Shown here in pieces: positions 35,376 through 48,636 of a stretch of 64,000 bases of DNA. Origin of the DNA: Cornus controversa (lineage: Eukaryota > Streptophyta > Magnoliopsida > Cornales > Cornaceae). The DNA lies in contig CM048850.1 of NCBI GenBank assembly GCA_026545225.1, positions 6,807,501 through 6,871,500 on the forward strand. Reading direction: 5' to 3'. The notes beneath the pieces are model-generated. The model did not search any database and had not been told where the DNA came from. It worked only from the letters and a program-made list of their open reading frames with translations. Both the position numbers and the translations under genes were made by a program. Numbering within the stretch: the stretch's first letter is position 1; the number at the start of each line of letters is the position of its first letter.

Positions 35376-35894
35376 CTTGCAATTTATTCTCCCAATGGAA
35401 GCTAAAAGGGATGATCTTCTAAAATGAAGCACTGCAGATCCTTCTGGGCTGAGATTTCCATCCACGGGATCAATAAGCAGAGCATTTTCTGGCTCAGTTT
35501 CTACAATAAATTTACTACGTGCTTCCTGCATTTGATATTAGAAGGATGAGTTTATACGATATATGCCACAAAGATCATATTACTAATGAGTACAAGAATG
35601 GTAGATCACAGAAAAGGAAATCTAAAACATAGTATAGAAGTTGAACCTTTGAGAAATGGTATCCTTCAGGTACCGATATTTTTATTCTTAAGTTGCCCTC
35701 GTTAAATGAACCACCATCAACTAAAATGGTCACTGCGTCGGCTGAAGATCGCCTTCTAAGGCATTTCAAAGATCTGGATTTTGGTGCAGGAGGCTGAACT
35801 CCTTTCAGTTCTAAAGTAAGAAGTTCAACTTTTTCCTTGTTCAAGTCTAGATATCTAATTACACTATTGTTTGTATCGGCTATGAAAAGTCTTC
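35376..35894 (-). pseudogene. SOQ1: Captured 3' part of a SOQ1-like gene (NHL repeat and C-terminal domain), two exons
   Basis: Exon 35894-35647 follows TTGCAG and ends at a GTTCAA donor. It encodes the end of an NHL beta-propeller repeat (GRLFIADTNNSVIRYLDLNK) and LELKGVQPPAPK. Exon 35525-35376, between TGCAG and GTATGC, encodes EARSKFIVETEPENALLIDP and SPEGSAVLHF. I recognise these as the C-terminus of SUPPRESSOR OF QUENCHING 1, a thylakoid protein with HAD, thioredoxin-like and NHL domains. The preceding exon is at 41541-41632, now separated by a LINE. The HAD and thioredoxin parts are absent, so it is a gene fragment without function as SOQ1. The source gene was not in the window. Confidence 0.72.
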
Positions 35895-37075
35895 CTGCAA
35901 CACATCAAGGAATCATTGCAATTAAATTATACACAAGATGCAAAGTCAAAACCCAAGCCCATATAGAAACACAATAGGCCATAAAATAACAATCGCTTAT
36001 AACGCCACATGCATCAAAGGGTGGTTCTGCGAAGTTCTCTCGACTGTTAATTGAAATGATTTGCAATACAAGGAAGCATGTTTTAAAAGGAAAGTTCCCT
36101 ACTAAATTTATAGAAGGGTTTTAATGCAAAGTTACCAGAATATGTCAAGAAACTAGGTCTTCCTTTGTACAATATCTCTCTGCCCTTCAATTGAAAATAT
36201 AAGGATGGGATTTGTGTGGTTAAAAGAATTTGAAGGAAATTTAGATTTAGAAGCAGAAAAGAAAAAGATAATTTACAAGTTATAATTCTTTTTGTCAATT
36301 TTAATATTCTTCTTAATGTTTCTCTCATTGCCTCCACTTTTCACTGCAACAACTATAATATGTAATATGGATGTCCGAGTTGCTATCAACTATAATATGT
36401 AATATGGATGTCCGAGTTGCTATGGTGGGGAATTACCATTCCATTCTTACTCTAAGGCCATTATGTTTAATGAAAATTCAATTGCAAGAGTTTGGACTAC
36501 AGAGGCATATGTGAAGCCCACCTGAGGCTTTAGAAAAGAGATCATACAAAATTGTTGCAAATTACTGCTAGGAGAGACGATGGTCAAATTGCTACATCAC
36601 ACTGGGAAAACTATTTCCACAATCCATTGACAAGCAGAATTTCAATATGCTTGTGTTTGTTTTAAAGTTGAATCATCATAGATTCCTCTTACAACTACCA
36701 CACCAACTTCTACAGAGTAACAATATCTGCAAAAATAAGTATTTGCCTTTTTGTTGTCTACAATGTTTGATTATCAGACCAAAGGATGTATTTTATATTT
36801 CATATATTATTTTTAATTTATGTGCACAAGGAAAAAGCAAATCCTGTATCTATGTCCAAATTCGAGATATAAAAAAAATTCATGTGTTGTAATGCCTTTT
36901 AACCTTCAATACCAATTCGGTTAGATTTCAGCTAATACAAGGATAATAAGGTATTAGTAGTCCATATCAACTACGAGAGTCAAAAAATACTCTCAATCAG
37001 TGCTATTGCCAACATTAAGCAATAATATAACCATAGTGATTATATTTTTTAATCAAAAAGTAAACAATTGAGTTG
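35895..37075. other. Intron or flank of the SOQ1-like fragment, with a 37-bp tandem duplication
   Basis: No coding signal. A perfect tandem pair of 37-bp units (36351-36423; core ATGGATGTCCGAGTTGCTAT) is the only notable structure. The LINE begins at about 37076. Confidence 0.6.
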
Positions 37076-40000
37076 AGAAAGGAGAGCAATGGATTAGTTG
37101 AGAGCTTCTCTCACTAACTTTCCCTCTCTAAAGAGTGTGAAGGTCCTGGGCCGGCAGATTGGTGACTGGTATTCCTTTCTCTGTAGTTGGGTGAGATTGT
37201 TTCTTGTAATAGAGCTCTGATTGCTGGTCTCGGTGATTGATTGGAGTATAGAAGTTATGGGAAACGATGAGATCTATGTGGAAGATGTGAATCTGAAGTC
37301 TGGAGTTGTAAGTGATCGAACTGTTCTATCAAAATTTTTCTATAGTGGGGAGGATGAAGGTATGGATGAGGTCGATCTGGACAATAAATCTGGTCAGACC
37401 AATGTGATGGACACTAAAGAATCCCTGCATATAAATTCCTGTGATAAGATCTCGGTGAGTGAGGAGAGGGTTATGCTGGAGAAAGAAAATATGGTATTAC
37501 GGAATGCTCAAGTAAATGGTGGAGGTTCAGGGCGAAATGGTGGGAGAAGAGGTATGCTATGGGGTCGACTTGGTGGACGTCGGCAAAATCTAGGTAATGG
37601 GGGTGGACAATTTGGGGGATCAAATTGGAAGGTTTTAAATAATAAAGGAAAATCATGGGCATCTCTGGTTGCTAGGAGGTCGATAGAGGATAGGGATGAA
37701 TTCAAATTCTTCCCCCCGACGAAAGAAGGAATGGAATTACATAAGGATAAGTTGGATAGGCTGCCTGTCTGGGTGAAGATGTACAATATTCCTATGGAAT
37801 ACTGGACTGCAACTGGCTTTAGCTATTTAGCAAGTGCACTGGGGAAGCCTTTAAATGCCGATACAATGACTTTGATGAAGAAGAGGATAAGCTATGCAAG
37901 AGTATGTGTTAAAATTGACCCAAAGCAGGAGTTGATTTCGGAGTTCAAGCTGAAACTCAATAATGGCACAAAGATTCCTATATTGGTTGAATACCAATGG
38001 AACCCCTGTTGTGTACATTATGTCATAGTTTTGGGCATTCAAATAAGAATTGTGGGTTGAGGTAGGAGGAGAAGGAGCGTGCTAATGTGGTTGAACAGGT
38101 GCCTGATGATACAAAAATATGGAGGGTGGTGAATAAGAAAAGGAATAATGCTGACAACAATAATCAGGATAATATGATGGGAGGGGTTAGACAAAAGCCT
38201 CTGGAACAGAAGAATGATAATGGTACTGTTAATCAGTTTCAGGCATTGAGTGGGTTAGAAGATGAAGCTGAAGTTGGGGGTTTGGAAGCTGGGAAGGACA
38301 AAATTAATTCGGTGGATGAGGAGCTGAATAGTGCTGGTACAGAGGATTGTGGTACAATTGAGAGGGATAGTAGAAAATCTGTTGCTGTAGAAGGTATGGC
38401 TGAGAGTACTGCTGACATGGTTGCTGCTGATATGGGTAATGTTAAAATTGGAGTCACTAAAGCTATGGGAGGTAAGAAGCCTATCCTTTCAATTAGTGTT
38501 ATCTCTATGCACATGGATGATGGTAGGGAGAAACCTAAACTAGTTAAGGCCAAGAGAGGTAAGAGAATTGATACTCCTAAGCAAGGGGGTACTGAAATGG
38601 TGCCTGTAAACCCTAGTTGTTAATGATGAATTTGGGGACTTGGAACATTAGGGGGCTTAATAGTACCCTAAATATAAATGAAGTAAGGAGGGTGATCAAA
38701 CAGTATCATTTCCCTCTTTTGTGTCTTGTGGAAACAAAAGTAAAATGGAATAATGTGGATAAGGTCCGTAGGAATGTAGCTCCAGGTTGGGGCTTAATTC
38801 ACAATTATGACTGTGCTCCAAATGGTAGAATATGGATTATATGGGATAAGGATAAATTGGAGATTTCATGTATTAGAAGAACTGTGCAGAGTATCCATTG
38901 CAAAGTTATGGATAAGCTTGGTTTGTTTAGTTGTTTTGCTACTTTCATAAATGGTTCAAACTGTTATATAGATAGAAGGAATTTGTGGACAGAAATGACT
39001 GCTCTTGCTGTGTCTTATAAAAATGATCCTTGGTTTCTAGCTGGGGATTTTAATGCTATCAGATTTCGTCATGAGAGGTTGGGGGGGTCTACTGAATGGG
39101 CTGATAATATGAAAGAGTTTGGTTTATGCATTGAAGAGGTAGAGTTGAGTGACCTGAGGCATACTGGAATTAAGTTTACCTGGTCTAATGGTACTTTTTT
39201 CAGGAAGTTGGATAGAATATTGGTGAATGATTGCTGGGGAATGCAGTTCAACAAGTCTGAAGCTATTTTCGATCCCCCTAGTATTTCTGATCATGCCCTA
39301 GTTATTTTGAAAGTGTATTCGGAAGATAAGGAAAATAAGAAGGCATTCAGATTAAACAATTTCTTGATGGAACACCCTGATTAAACAATTTTTTGACAGT
39401 CCTCTCCAAAATGAATTAAAAGAGGAGGAAAAAACTTAATCAATTTGAATGGTAGTTTGGAAGGATATTTCGAGAATGGTAGAGGGTTAAGACAAGGAGA
39501 TCCTATGTCCCCCTACTTATTTGTTATGGGAATGGAGGTGTTGACAGGTATATTAAAATAGCAAATTGATCAGGGACAGTTTGAAGCATCATTGGAAGTG
39601 CTCTAATTAGAAAATATCCAGCTTGATTTTTGCGGATGACTTGATGCTTTTCTCAGCTGGAAATGTGAGTTCTGTAAGGGTTCTGAAGAGTGCTCTACAC
39701 TGTTTTGGGGCTATGTCTGGATTAATGCCAAACTTCTCGAAGAGTGTGATGTTTCATTCAGGAATAGAGCAAAACTATTATAATCAAATCATATCGGAAT
39801 TGAATTTTTCAGCTGGAGTACTTCCAGTTACATACTTGGGGGTTCCTCTACTTTTATCTAAGCTAAAGAAGGAGCACTGTGGTTCTCTAGTTGACAGAAT
39901 AATTGCCAGAGTTAGCTCATGGACTAGTAGATATCTATCTTATGCTGGAAGGATGCAACTGATCAGCTCTATTTTATTTTTTGTTCAAGTTTATTGGGCT

Positions 40001-41260
40001 TCTACATTTGTGTTGCCAAAAGCTATTATGAAATAAATTTCAGCCATCATAAGGAGATTCTTGTGGAAAGGTCCAAACTTGAGTGAAGGGGGTAATAAAG
40101 TGGCCTGGAAGGATATTTGTTTGCCCAAGTCTGAAGGGGGTCTGGGCATTAAAGATCTTGAGGTGTGGAATGCTGCAGCAATGGCTAAACACATGTGGAA
40201 AATCATTCAACCTAACTCAGATTCTCTATGGGTGGGTTGGGTTAAAACTCATTTGATAAAAACAGAAACTTCCGGACTCTCAAGATCCCATCAGAATGTT
40301 CATGGACTTAGAGGAAAATTTTGCAAATGAGGGGTACTTTGAGACTTGTTGTTCATCATAAAGTTGGGAATGGTAGGTTAACCTCTATTTGGTATGATAA
40401 TTGGATTCCGGATGGACCTATAGAGATGAAGTATCACAGCAGAATAATTAGAGACTCAGGGCTGGGCACAGATGCAACAGTAGCTGATGTTATACAAGGA
40501 AGTGAATGGCATTGGCCTGTTACAAACACCATGGAATGGATTTGGTTTGCGAAGTAGTATTCCTATTGATGTTAAGCCTAACTCATCTCAGGAGGATAAG
40601 ATTCAGTGGGTGCCTGGTAAGGGTATCTTCACAATTAAATCAACATGGGAGTTTCTAAGACAAAAGAAGAGCAAAGTTGATTGGAGAGACATAGTATGGT
40701 TCAAGCATGCTATTCCAAAGCATGCCCTCATTCTTTGGTTGGTGGTGCAAGATAGACTGTGGACTCGGAGTAGAATGATGAAGCTGGGATATGTTCAGAC
40801 AGGCTGTTGTGTGTTTTGTAATCATATTATAGAAGATAGAGAGCACTTATTCTTTGAATGTGGATTTACTCGCAGGATTTGGAATGTAATAAGAAGCAAA
40901 TGCTGGTTGCAGTGGCCGGAGGGGTGGACTGCCATGGTGCAGTGGGCTGCAATGGTTCTAAAAGGAAGGTCTCTGGTTGCTGATATTAACAGGTTAGTCT
41001 TCGCTGCTACAGTTTATGAAGTTTGGAGAGAAAGGAACAAGAGGACTTACGCAGAGGAGTATAGAACTGAGGTAGCCATCATTAATGAGATTATCCAGAA
41101 TGTAAGATTTTGGCTGTTCTCTCTCTCTAATTTTGATAAAAAATATAATGCACCTATGGATACAAGAGGAGTGGAATCCGCCAAACTCTATTTGGAAGAA
41201 TTGATGCCGAGGGTAGTCATACATGTTATATATGTTCTTTCTTTGAAAAAATCAAAATAT
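37076..41260 (+). mobile_element. L1-type LINE, internally deleted
   Basis: Order: a 5' leader rich in CT, ORF1 with a zinc knuckle, ORF2 with endonuclease, partial RT and a C-terminal zf-RVT domain, then a short A-run (about 41244). Possible target duplication AATCAAAA flanks it (about 37054 and 41249), but this is short and weak. It sits between exons of the SOQ1-like fragment. Confidence 0.8.
37257..38623 (+). pseudogene. LINE ORF1 (DUF4283/zinc-knuckle nucleic-acid-binding protein), frameshifted
   Basis: The ATG is at 37257. An acidic N-terminus and a Gly/Arg-rich stretch (37516-37620) precede a DUF4283-type domain (LPVWVKMYNIPMEYWTATGF). Near 38000 the frame breaks. In the next frame a CX2CX4HX4C zinc knuckle is readable (CTLCHSFGHSNKNC), then a TAG, then an open tail from 38087 to the TAA at 38621-38623. 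The protein would coat LINE RNA. The stop overlaps the ORF2 start as TAATG, an arrangement that suits termination-reinitiation. Confidence 0.8.
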
Positions 41261-41275
41261 ATGGAATTTCCATGA
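38623..41275 (+). pseudogene. LINE ORF2 (endonuclease, partial reverse transcriptase, zf-RVT)
   Basis: The ATG at 38623 opens an intact apurinic-type endonuclease domain (TWNIRGLN, LVETK, LAGDFNAIR, DRILVND, SDHALVIL) up to the stop at 39382-39384. RT resumes at about 39440 ([16 protein letters not shown], then IFADDLMLFS with the catalytic Asp pair, then YLGVPLL), so fingers and early palm, probably about 1 kb, are deleted. The remainder carries several stops and frameshifts (for example TAA at 40034, TGA at 40328). It ends with a zf-RVT domain (HALILWLVVQDRLWTRSRM, then CVFC, then EHLFFECGF). Confidence 0.85.
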
Positions 41276-41540
41276 GATACAAATTCTCTGTGTTTATGAA
41301 CAAATTTCAAAAAGATCAGAAGATATATTAAAACATAAATTCCTCGTAACTTTTCATCCAAACTCCAACTTTACAGAATCATTTTAGAATTAGTAGAACA
41401 TTAAAATGAAACAATATAAACTCAGACACCAATTTTTTTAATATAATTTGGCTTCTTTAAAATAGAAAAACAATACATAATGCACCATTGACATCTGCAG
41501 AAATATGTGAACAAGAAAAACTACACTACATGTATCCAAC

Positions 41541-41632
41541 CTGAGCTGCTAGGGCTGTTCCATCTTTGAAGCCAGCTCTCCCCGTACCTGCTAGTGTACT
41601 CACTCTTTACTAGCTACATCTAGCTTCTTGAT
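41541..41632 (-). pseudogene. SOQ1: Upstream exon of the SOQ1-like fragment
   Basis: Bounded by TTTCAG and a GTTGG donor, it reads IKKLDVASK and, after a one-base shift, STLAGTGRAGFKDGTALAAQ, an NHL-repeat segment that directly precedes the exon at 35894-35647 in SOQ1-type genes. The frameshift confirms it is not coding now. The LINE at 37076-41260 separates it from the next exon. Confidence 0.68.
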
Positions 41633-43205
41633 CTGAAATTTGAAAATAAATTCAGCAGTTCACCCAACTTCAACCATTGCATATAATTATCACTACATAA
41701 TAATTAATCCCCAAAGTAATGTAAAAGTCCACTAGCAAGTTTTATAAAATTAAACTGAAAACAATTAGCATCTATATAATCTGACCCCATAAAAGATCAT
41801 TAAAATGATGCATAGCATGTATCAACATAGTTTTAAACCTCTCACTATAAGGTACCAAGAAAATAAAAAAAAGAAACTTTAATGCAAGAACTTAAAATTT
41901 TCAAACTCAGCAGCAAAAGGATGGAAAGCAGCAGTAACAATTGAGATGAGCAGAATATGTAATTTCAAAATGTAGATGAAGTTGGAGATGAGTAATATTC
42001 TTTTGATGACGGGATAGCAACAAAAAGGCTGTTTCCCTTGGAACTGCCAGAATGCAAAACATTTAAAAAATAACAGATGAACATATCTTGAGCAAGATGT
42101 GAAAATACCAACTTGATTCAATCACACGAGTATATAAGCATCCATTATATAGAGTTTTCATTAACATAAAAAAATTAAAAGAAGTTTGACAGTGTGATAA
42201 AACAGGGATGAAGGAATCTCAAGTGCATAAGCCAAGTATGTGCCTAATTTTACTCCAGTAAACATGCTTCGCTATATGATACATGGTGCCTTTTGATTGG
42301 AACTTGTTAACCAGACCATTCATCTGTTAATTGACGTTTTGATAGTGATAAGTGGTGCCTTTTGGTTGGAACTTGTTAACCAAACAATTCATCTGTTTAT
42401 TGACGTTCTGATTAAATTCATAATTCTGTGCCACATTTTAGAAAAGAAACCTCACAAGAGCAGGTACAGAATAATGTATTTTTTTTTTAATTGTTAATAT
42501 CTTTTACTGTCATAATTTGGGCCAAGGGTGGTACTCCTGGTAGTTCAAACTATGTATTTCAGTTGGCCGTTTCCAATCTCATACTAATAAATAATTCAGT
42601 TTATTTTACTAAAATGTTATTGCTGCTGAACCAAGGTAGTGAAAGATATAATACCAAAGAAAAAGGTTCACAATAGTATGCTACAGTTGACCAAACTTGA
42701 TTGCTTCATTCTTCTGGAACCTATGTGCTGCATGGACGCAAAGCCTTGCCAACATAATATAAAAACCTTTCCATGAAAGAGCAAGTGTTACTATTAGTTC
42801 AACAGCTAGAATGGCCTGATGGAATGCAGATTTCTAAATAACTGAAGTATCTAAACAATAGTAAAGTTGATAGTCCTAGGATTTAAGACATTAAGTACAA
42901 CTTCTTGAATTTTGTTTCCTTCCAAGTGAACAAAACTAATTATGATTTATAATATAGGGTATTTAATTGCATGATAAAAACACAACCTTCACTAGTTTCT
43001 GCCATAATCATGTCGAGAAAAACCAACTTGACCATAATGCTACTCAATTTCAATCGCCTTGTGTAAGTTTAGCCAAGCTTGAAGATTAGTCAATATGAGC
43101 CTAACTGAGCCCACAAGACCAAATTAAACAAAAACTCTCAAACATTTCTATTTAAAGAAGGAAATTCATACACTACTAGTGAAGAAAAAAGAAGAAAAAG
43201 AAACC
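41633..43205. other. CACTA-interior noncoding DNA with a 69-bp tandem duplication
   Basis: Two copies of a 69-bp unit (42285-42412; core GGAACTTGTTAACCA) are present. Nothing else in either strand could be supported. Confidence 0.6.
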
Positions 43206-43210
43206 GGAAA

Positions 43211-46200
43211 TGAAATACCCCCCAGAAAATTTCGCGCATGAGGTGGCCAGTCTCATACACAAAACCTGAGGAATATTAACCACTGATAGCAATAAGCATA
43301 GATGCAAAAGAAAGAAATAGAATAATTGCTAAAAGCTGAACAGAAATCCCAAACTGAAATAATTGATAAATAAATAAATATATTCTGGTAATACAATTTG
43401 GAAGTCCCGTAACCCAAGGACCCCTTAACCAGAAAGAACAAAAGTTTTTTAATTCTAAAATTAATACCAACAATCAAAGTCTCAAAAGTTCATAGTATGA
43501 CTCTTGAAGAAGACAAGTTCCTACCCTGTAACTGATGAGATGAGACGTCTGCTACAACCAAATCCTAAAACTCTATCCTCGCGGTGGAACCTGTCTGAAA
43601 CCTGAAATATCAACACAGTGGGTTAAACCCACGAGCAAGTTCTATCTACTACATCCCAATCAGAGAACCAATATACATACCCTCAGTATAAGGGACACAA
43701 AATAAGTCTATAGATTTAACCCACAAGTTATTCTTTTACCCAGTTTCGTGTTTCCAAAACAACCGTCAATATTTATAATATTCCACCCAAACCCTTATTA
43801 TGCAAACGTGAACACATTCCTTACGTTCAGCAGAAATAAACATAATATAAAATAATATCAAGTTTAAGCAATCCTAACATGCCATCATTTAATCTTTTGA
43901 TACCTTAATAGGTATAAATATATACATACTAGTCATTTCTTATTTAGCTCATGTTTTCAGAAGTAAAATCATCTTATACATTGTTCCAACACACCCTTAT
44001 CATCCAACAATGAACACATTCTTTAAGTTCAAAATAAAGAAAATATGTGCATACACATATAGATACCTTATTAGATATGGGCGATCCTGACACGCCAAAT
44101 AAAATGTATAGATACCTTATTAGGTATGGGCGATCCTAACACGCCAAATAAAATGTATAGATACCTTATTAGGTATGGGCGATCCTGACACGCCGGGCAA
44201 TCCTGACATGCCAAATAAAATGCATAGATACCTTATTAGGTATGGGCGATCCTGACACGCCGGGCAATCCTTACATGCCAAAATAAAATGCATAGATACA
44301 TTCCAATATGCGATATAAAATAACAAGGTGCATTATGATTTAAATTTGCACAACCGTTATTTCAAATCATCCAACATGAAATTATCATCATAAGACAAAT
44401 TGTTCACAAGTAGACTATAATCAAGTATTTGATGGGCATTTATATCCTTAAAGGAAAATATATTCCAATAAACCAAATAACCCAAGCATCCATTATAGAA
44501 GCAATTTCCCAACTCAACCTTCAATGCACTCAAATATATGAGGGAGTCTAAACCTAACTTTTATCTAGGTTTCTGGGCATATTCTACTGCTAAGAACCCT
44601 ATTAAATCATGCTGGAATTTTCTAGAATTTTTGAGAATTTTAAAAATTATTATTCTAGCAAAAAGAAAATAAACATAATTCGAGGCATACTTTTACAACC
44701 AACACAATCACAAGGGAGACTCATTTTGACATGAAATTTAAAACACAAGTGCATTTTAATCCTATAAAGTTACCTAAATTTTTCTAGAATTTTCTGGAAT
44801 TTTAAAATATTTTCTAAAAATAAAAGAAGGTGAAAATCCAACTTTTAGACACTTTAAAAATAAATTGAACAACAAGGAAAGATTATTTTGAGTTGAAAAT
44901 TTAAACCCAAGTGTATTTATCCTTCAGAGAAATACAGTAAAAATTTGGGAATTTTTGGAATTATAAAAGTATTTTCTAAAATTACAGAAAGTGAAAAAAC
45001 CCAACTTTTGGACACTTTAAAAATCAATTGAACAACAAGAAAAGATCATTTTGAGTTGAAACTTTAAACCCAAGTGTATTTAGCCTCCAAAGAGCTACAG
45101 TAAAAATTTCGGAATTTTCGGAAATTTCTAACTATTTTCTAAAATTAAAGAGGCTGAAAAATCCAGTTTTTAGACACTTTAAAAATTAATTTAAAGATAA
45201 TGGTAAATAATTTTGATATGAAATTTAAACCCCAAGCCTCTTAAGCTCCCAGGAAGTTTACATAAAATTTTGGGAATTTTTAGAATTATAAAAGTATTTT
45301 AAAAAAATGATTTTTCCAGATTTTCAAGTTTTCCCAAAAATTTCAAAAATACAAAATAAATATCAAAACAATTCTGAATGGGCCCATATTGGACCCAGAG
45401 GTGGGCCCCCGAGAGTGGGGCTCGAAAATAATTTTTCGGCCACCGGCCGGTGCCGGAGCCTGCGGCACGCGCCCCCACGCGCCGGCGACCTTGCCCCCAC
45501 ATTTTTTTTTTTCTTTCTTCCTTCTTCTTTCTTCTTCCCACGGCTGAAGCTTTAAAGCTCAACAATGGTGGCCAAACTTTCCGACCATTTTCCGGTCACT
45601 TCCGGATACCGAATCGCGCGTATGAATATACCATTGAACTCGTCTCGATCTAATCTACGCATTGGTACCAAATTCACGCCCTATCATGGCCTAAATCAAA
45701 AACGCCCAATTTCAAGTTTCGAAAATCTAAAATTTCAAAGTCAGATTCCCATCAATCTACCCAACGGTTTACAACCAAATTTTCAAGGGTTGTTCTAGGA
45801 AGTAAGATCTACCTATTGATCGGAACAAAATCCCTCAAAAATGATAAACACAGTAAACCCAAATTTCATGTTCGTATATATATACACCCGCCTATACAAT
45901 CATATATGCATATATATACATATGCAAAAATACCCTAAAATAGTACCAAAACTCCAAAATCCTAATGTTTAATTCACAGAATTATTCCTAGCATGCAAAA
46001 TCATTTAATTTCATAAATAAACGCATACAAATTTCTAGCAACATGTTTATACAATTAGCATAATTAATTCTCACAAAATTTATCAACAGAGAAAACAACA
46101 TACAATTATATACAAATTTCCAAAATAAACACAATCCTCAAACCTAGACTATGCATACGGATTCAAAGGGGAAGAGAAGAATCAAACTTGCCTTTTTCCT

Positions 46201-46661
46201 GACGAATCAACTTGTTCACCCGATCGTCACTCCCTTCTCTCTTTCGTTTACTCTCTTTTAATTCTGTGCGTAAAACAACGGCAAACCCTAATTTCTTCTT
46301 ATTTTCTTTTCCTTTTTGTTTTAATTATTCTTTTATTTATTTTCCTCAAACTAATTAAAAATCAAATTAATAATACTAACAATAGCAATAAAAATATTAT
46401 TACAACCCTAGGCCCATCATTTTAAACATAACCTTAGCCCACTCATCCTAGCCCAAATTCCTCCCTAGCCCAACCCAAAACATTTAATAAAATAACACAC
46501 AATTGATACCAATTCACATAAAATGACAATATGCATGTATAAAAGACAAGCAACTCACCTACAATAATAATTTATATAAAAAAACATTTAACATGAATTA
46601 ATAAAATAAAGTAATAATGTAAAGAGATTAAATTGACACCTAAATTTTTCGGGGTATTACA
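43211..46661 (-). mobile_element. Solo LTR, family 1, second copy (3.45 kb)
   Basis: Same ends and order as 10125-13436. On the minus strand it starts TGTAATACCCCG and ends GGGGTATTTCA. Flanks are GGAAA (43206-43210) and GGAAG (46662-46666), a 5-bp target duplication with one mismatch. It lies inside the CACTA block, so it is younger than that block. A telo-box-like AAACCCTAA occurs near 46285. Confidence 0.88.
44060..44300. repeat. 68-bp tandem repeats in the second family-1 LTR
   Basis: Three to four units of the array described at 10742-11270, here fewer and partly lacking the second half-unit. Confidence 0.85.
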
Positions 46662-46666
46662 GGAAG

Positions 46667-48425
46667 AACTAAATTTACGAATACAAAATGATGGTAGTTG
46701 AAAAAAGATGGTAAAACACAGTTTTAGCATAGAATATTGCTAACCAGAATATCTATAATCTAAAATATACAGTCTAAACTAGGGTACATTGCTACTGTAG
46801 AATATTAATTTAACAACTAACAAATTGCTTCTCAATTCTTTTGTCACCTTCCCTTGTAGGCAAAACAGAAAATAATGTTGCTTTGAAAGTTGAAACCAAC
46901 TAAAGTTGGAAAAAGGGGGAAAAAAATTCAATGGCATACCAAGTGTCAAATTTCAAAACTACATAACAAAACCAATGCCCTTATATGTTAAAATACTATC
47001 CAAAAGGTTTCTTCATGCAAGTACATCAACTTCGTGTGCATCTTAGAAATTGATTTTTCTTTTTATTTCTTTTTCTCAAATTAATTCCATCGGTTACAAA
47101 GATAATCTTAGTTCACTGTAAATTAGCAATTTAGTATATATATTACTAGTCTCAGTGCAATGACTGATATTAGCCTGAATTCATTGGCCTACAATTAGAC
47201 AAAGTAACCTATCATGACCTGTTCCTGGTCAATGTACCTCAACAAAACACATTCTAGATAACTGTAGGTCTGATTATGATAATTGATGAGTTAATCTGAA
47301 CATGACAGTGAAATCTAGATAAGTGCAGGAGAGAGAGAGAGAGAGAGAGAGGCATTCTGTGACTTCTCGAGATGTAAGGGAAAACCAAGTTTCTCGAGAG
47401 AGTACGGTCCCCTTATATACTGGTGGGAATCTGACGACCTCTAGGTAAATACTATTGTGTCAAAATGGTTTTTCCTTTGGGTCAACACAGTTAAGCAGAC
47501 ACATTCAACATGTTAACCGGCAGTGAGGTTTGTCTTGTCAAAAAAGATATCCTCACTGTTATGTGTGGAAGTTCCTATCGAGAAGGCTAGAACCCTTTCG
47601 AGATATTTCCTCATGCAAGAATTTTTTGCTTTTCTTGAGGTGTACATGTAGTCTTCAGATGGTACTCACCGAAACATCTCTCAATGCTTTGTGGAGTATC
47701 ATGTGTCCACAACCTACCAGGAAATATTCACCTAAACATCTCTTAATTATTACTTGTGCTTGAGGTTTTTACAATAAATTTTCCAGCGAGTACACAGTAA
47801 TTCCTCTATTAATATTTTACATATGAACACCGTCATGCTTTCACAATACATATCTACAAACCCTACATAATAAACTACAGAACTATTTCCATGAGACATC
47901 CTAGTTATCCTCCATTTCCAATGGTACAAATATCATGCAAACTGTCCCATCAGAAATTCTCCATCTATCCCCACCAATCCAAAAAATGAAAAGAAAAAGG
48001 AAGAAAGGATTCAAAACCATCATTGAAAACGTTTCCCTCTCTAATGTGTATGCTGCTGCTAAGAGAAACTCATTAACAACTAATATATCATCACTAGAAT
48101 GACACAAGTAGGAAATTAAATCAAATATAATAATCAAATAGTACTATACAGATTCCTTAGGTTTTCTCGACTCAAACAACTTGTGTTTCTCTTTTTTTTT
48201 AAAAAAAAAATCAATAACCTAAAGGCTATCTCACAACAATTTTTTTACACAATGAATCAATAATGCACAAAAGCAGAGTTAGAATCATAACAGAAGAGGT
48301 AAACATACGAATTTGACGACCTGTGAGTATAGGTTTCACTGCGCCAAATGTGATAACTACATTATAGTCTGTAAATCTTCTGTAACTTCACTATTTTCTC
48401 TCAACATTTTGTCAACTGACTCAAT
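46667..48425. other. Noncoding DNA inside the CACTA block
   Basis: AT-rich with a GA microsatellite at about 47331-47351. I see no coding domain. Confidence 0.5.
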
Positions 48426-48429
48426 CAAC

Positions 48430-48565
48430 GAGTGAGATTAGGTTAGGGCTTTCACCGAAGGGAAAGAGATTGGGTTAGGGCTTCGATCGGTGAGTGGGAT
48501 TGGGTTAGGGTTTCAATCGGTGAGTGAGATTGGGTTAGGGCTTTGATAGTTGAGTGAGATTGAGT
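48430..48565. repeat. Short tandem repeats with GGGTTAGGG core
   Basis: About four diverged units sharing GATTGGGTTAGGGCTTCGAT and GGTGAGTGAG, near the CACTA terminus Z. Confidence 0.75.
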
Positions 48566-48636
48566 TTAAATTTGGTTGAGGAACAAAGATGATGGGTTGA
48601 GATTTTGGGTAGAGCTGAGGGAATGAATACGTTGAT

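Noticed and set aside
48436..48545. Telomere-like GGGTTAGGG repeats
   Set aside because: Units are about 30-40 bp with unrelated sequence between the GGTTAGGG cores, so this is a local repeat near a CACTA end, not telomeric DNA.
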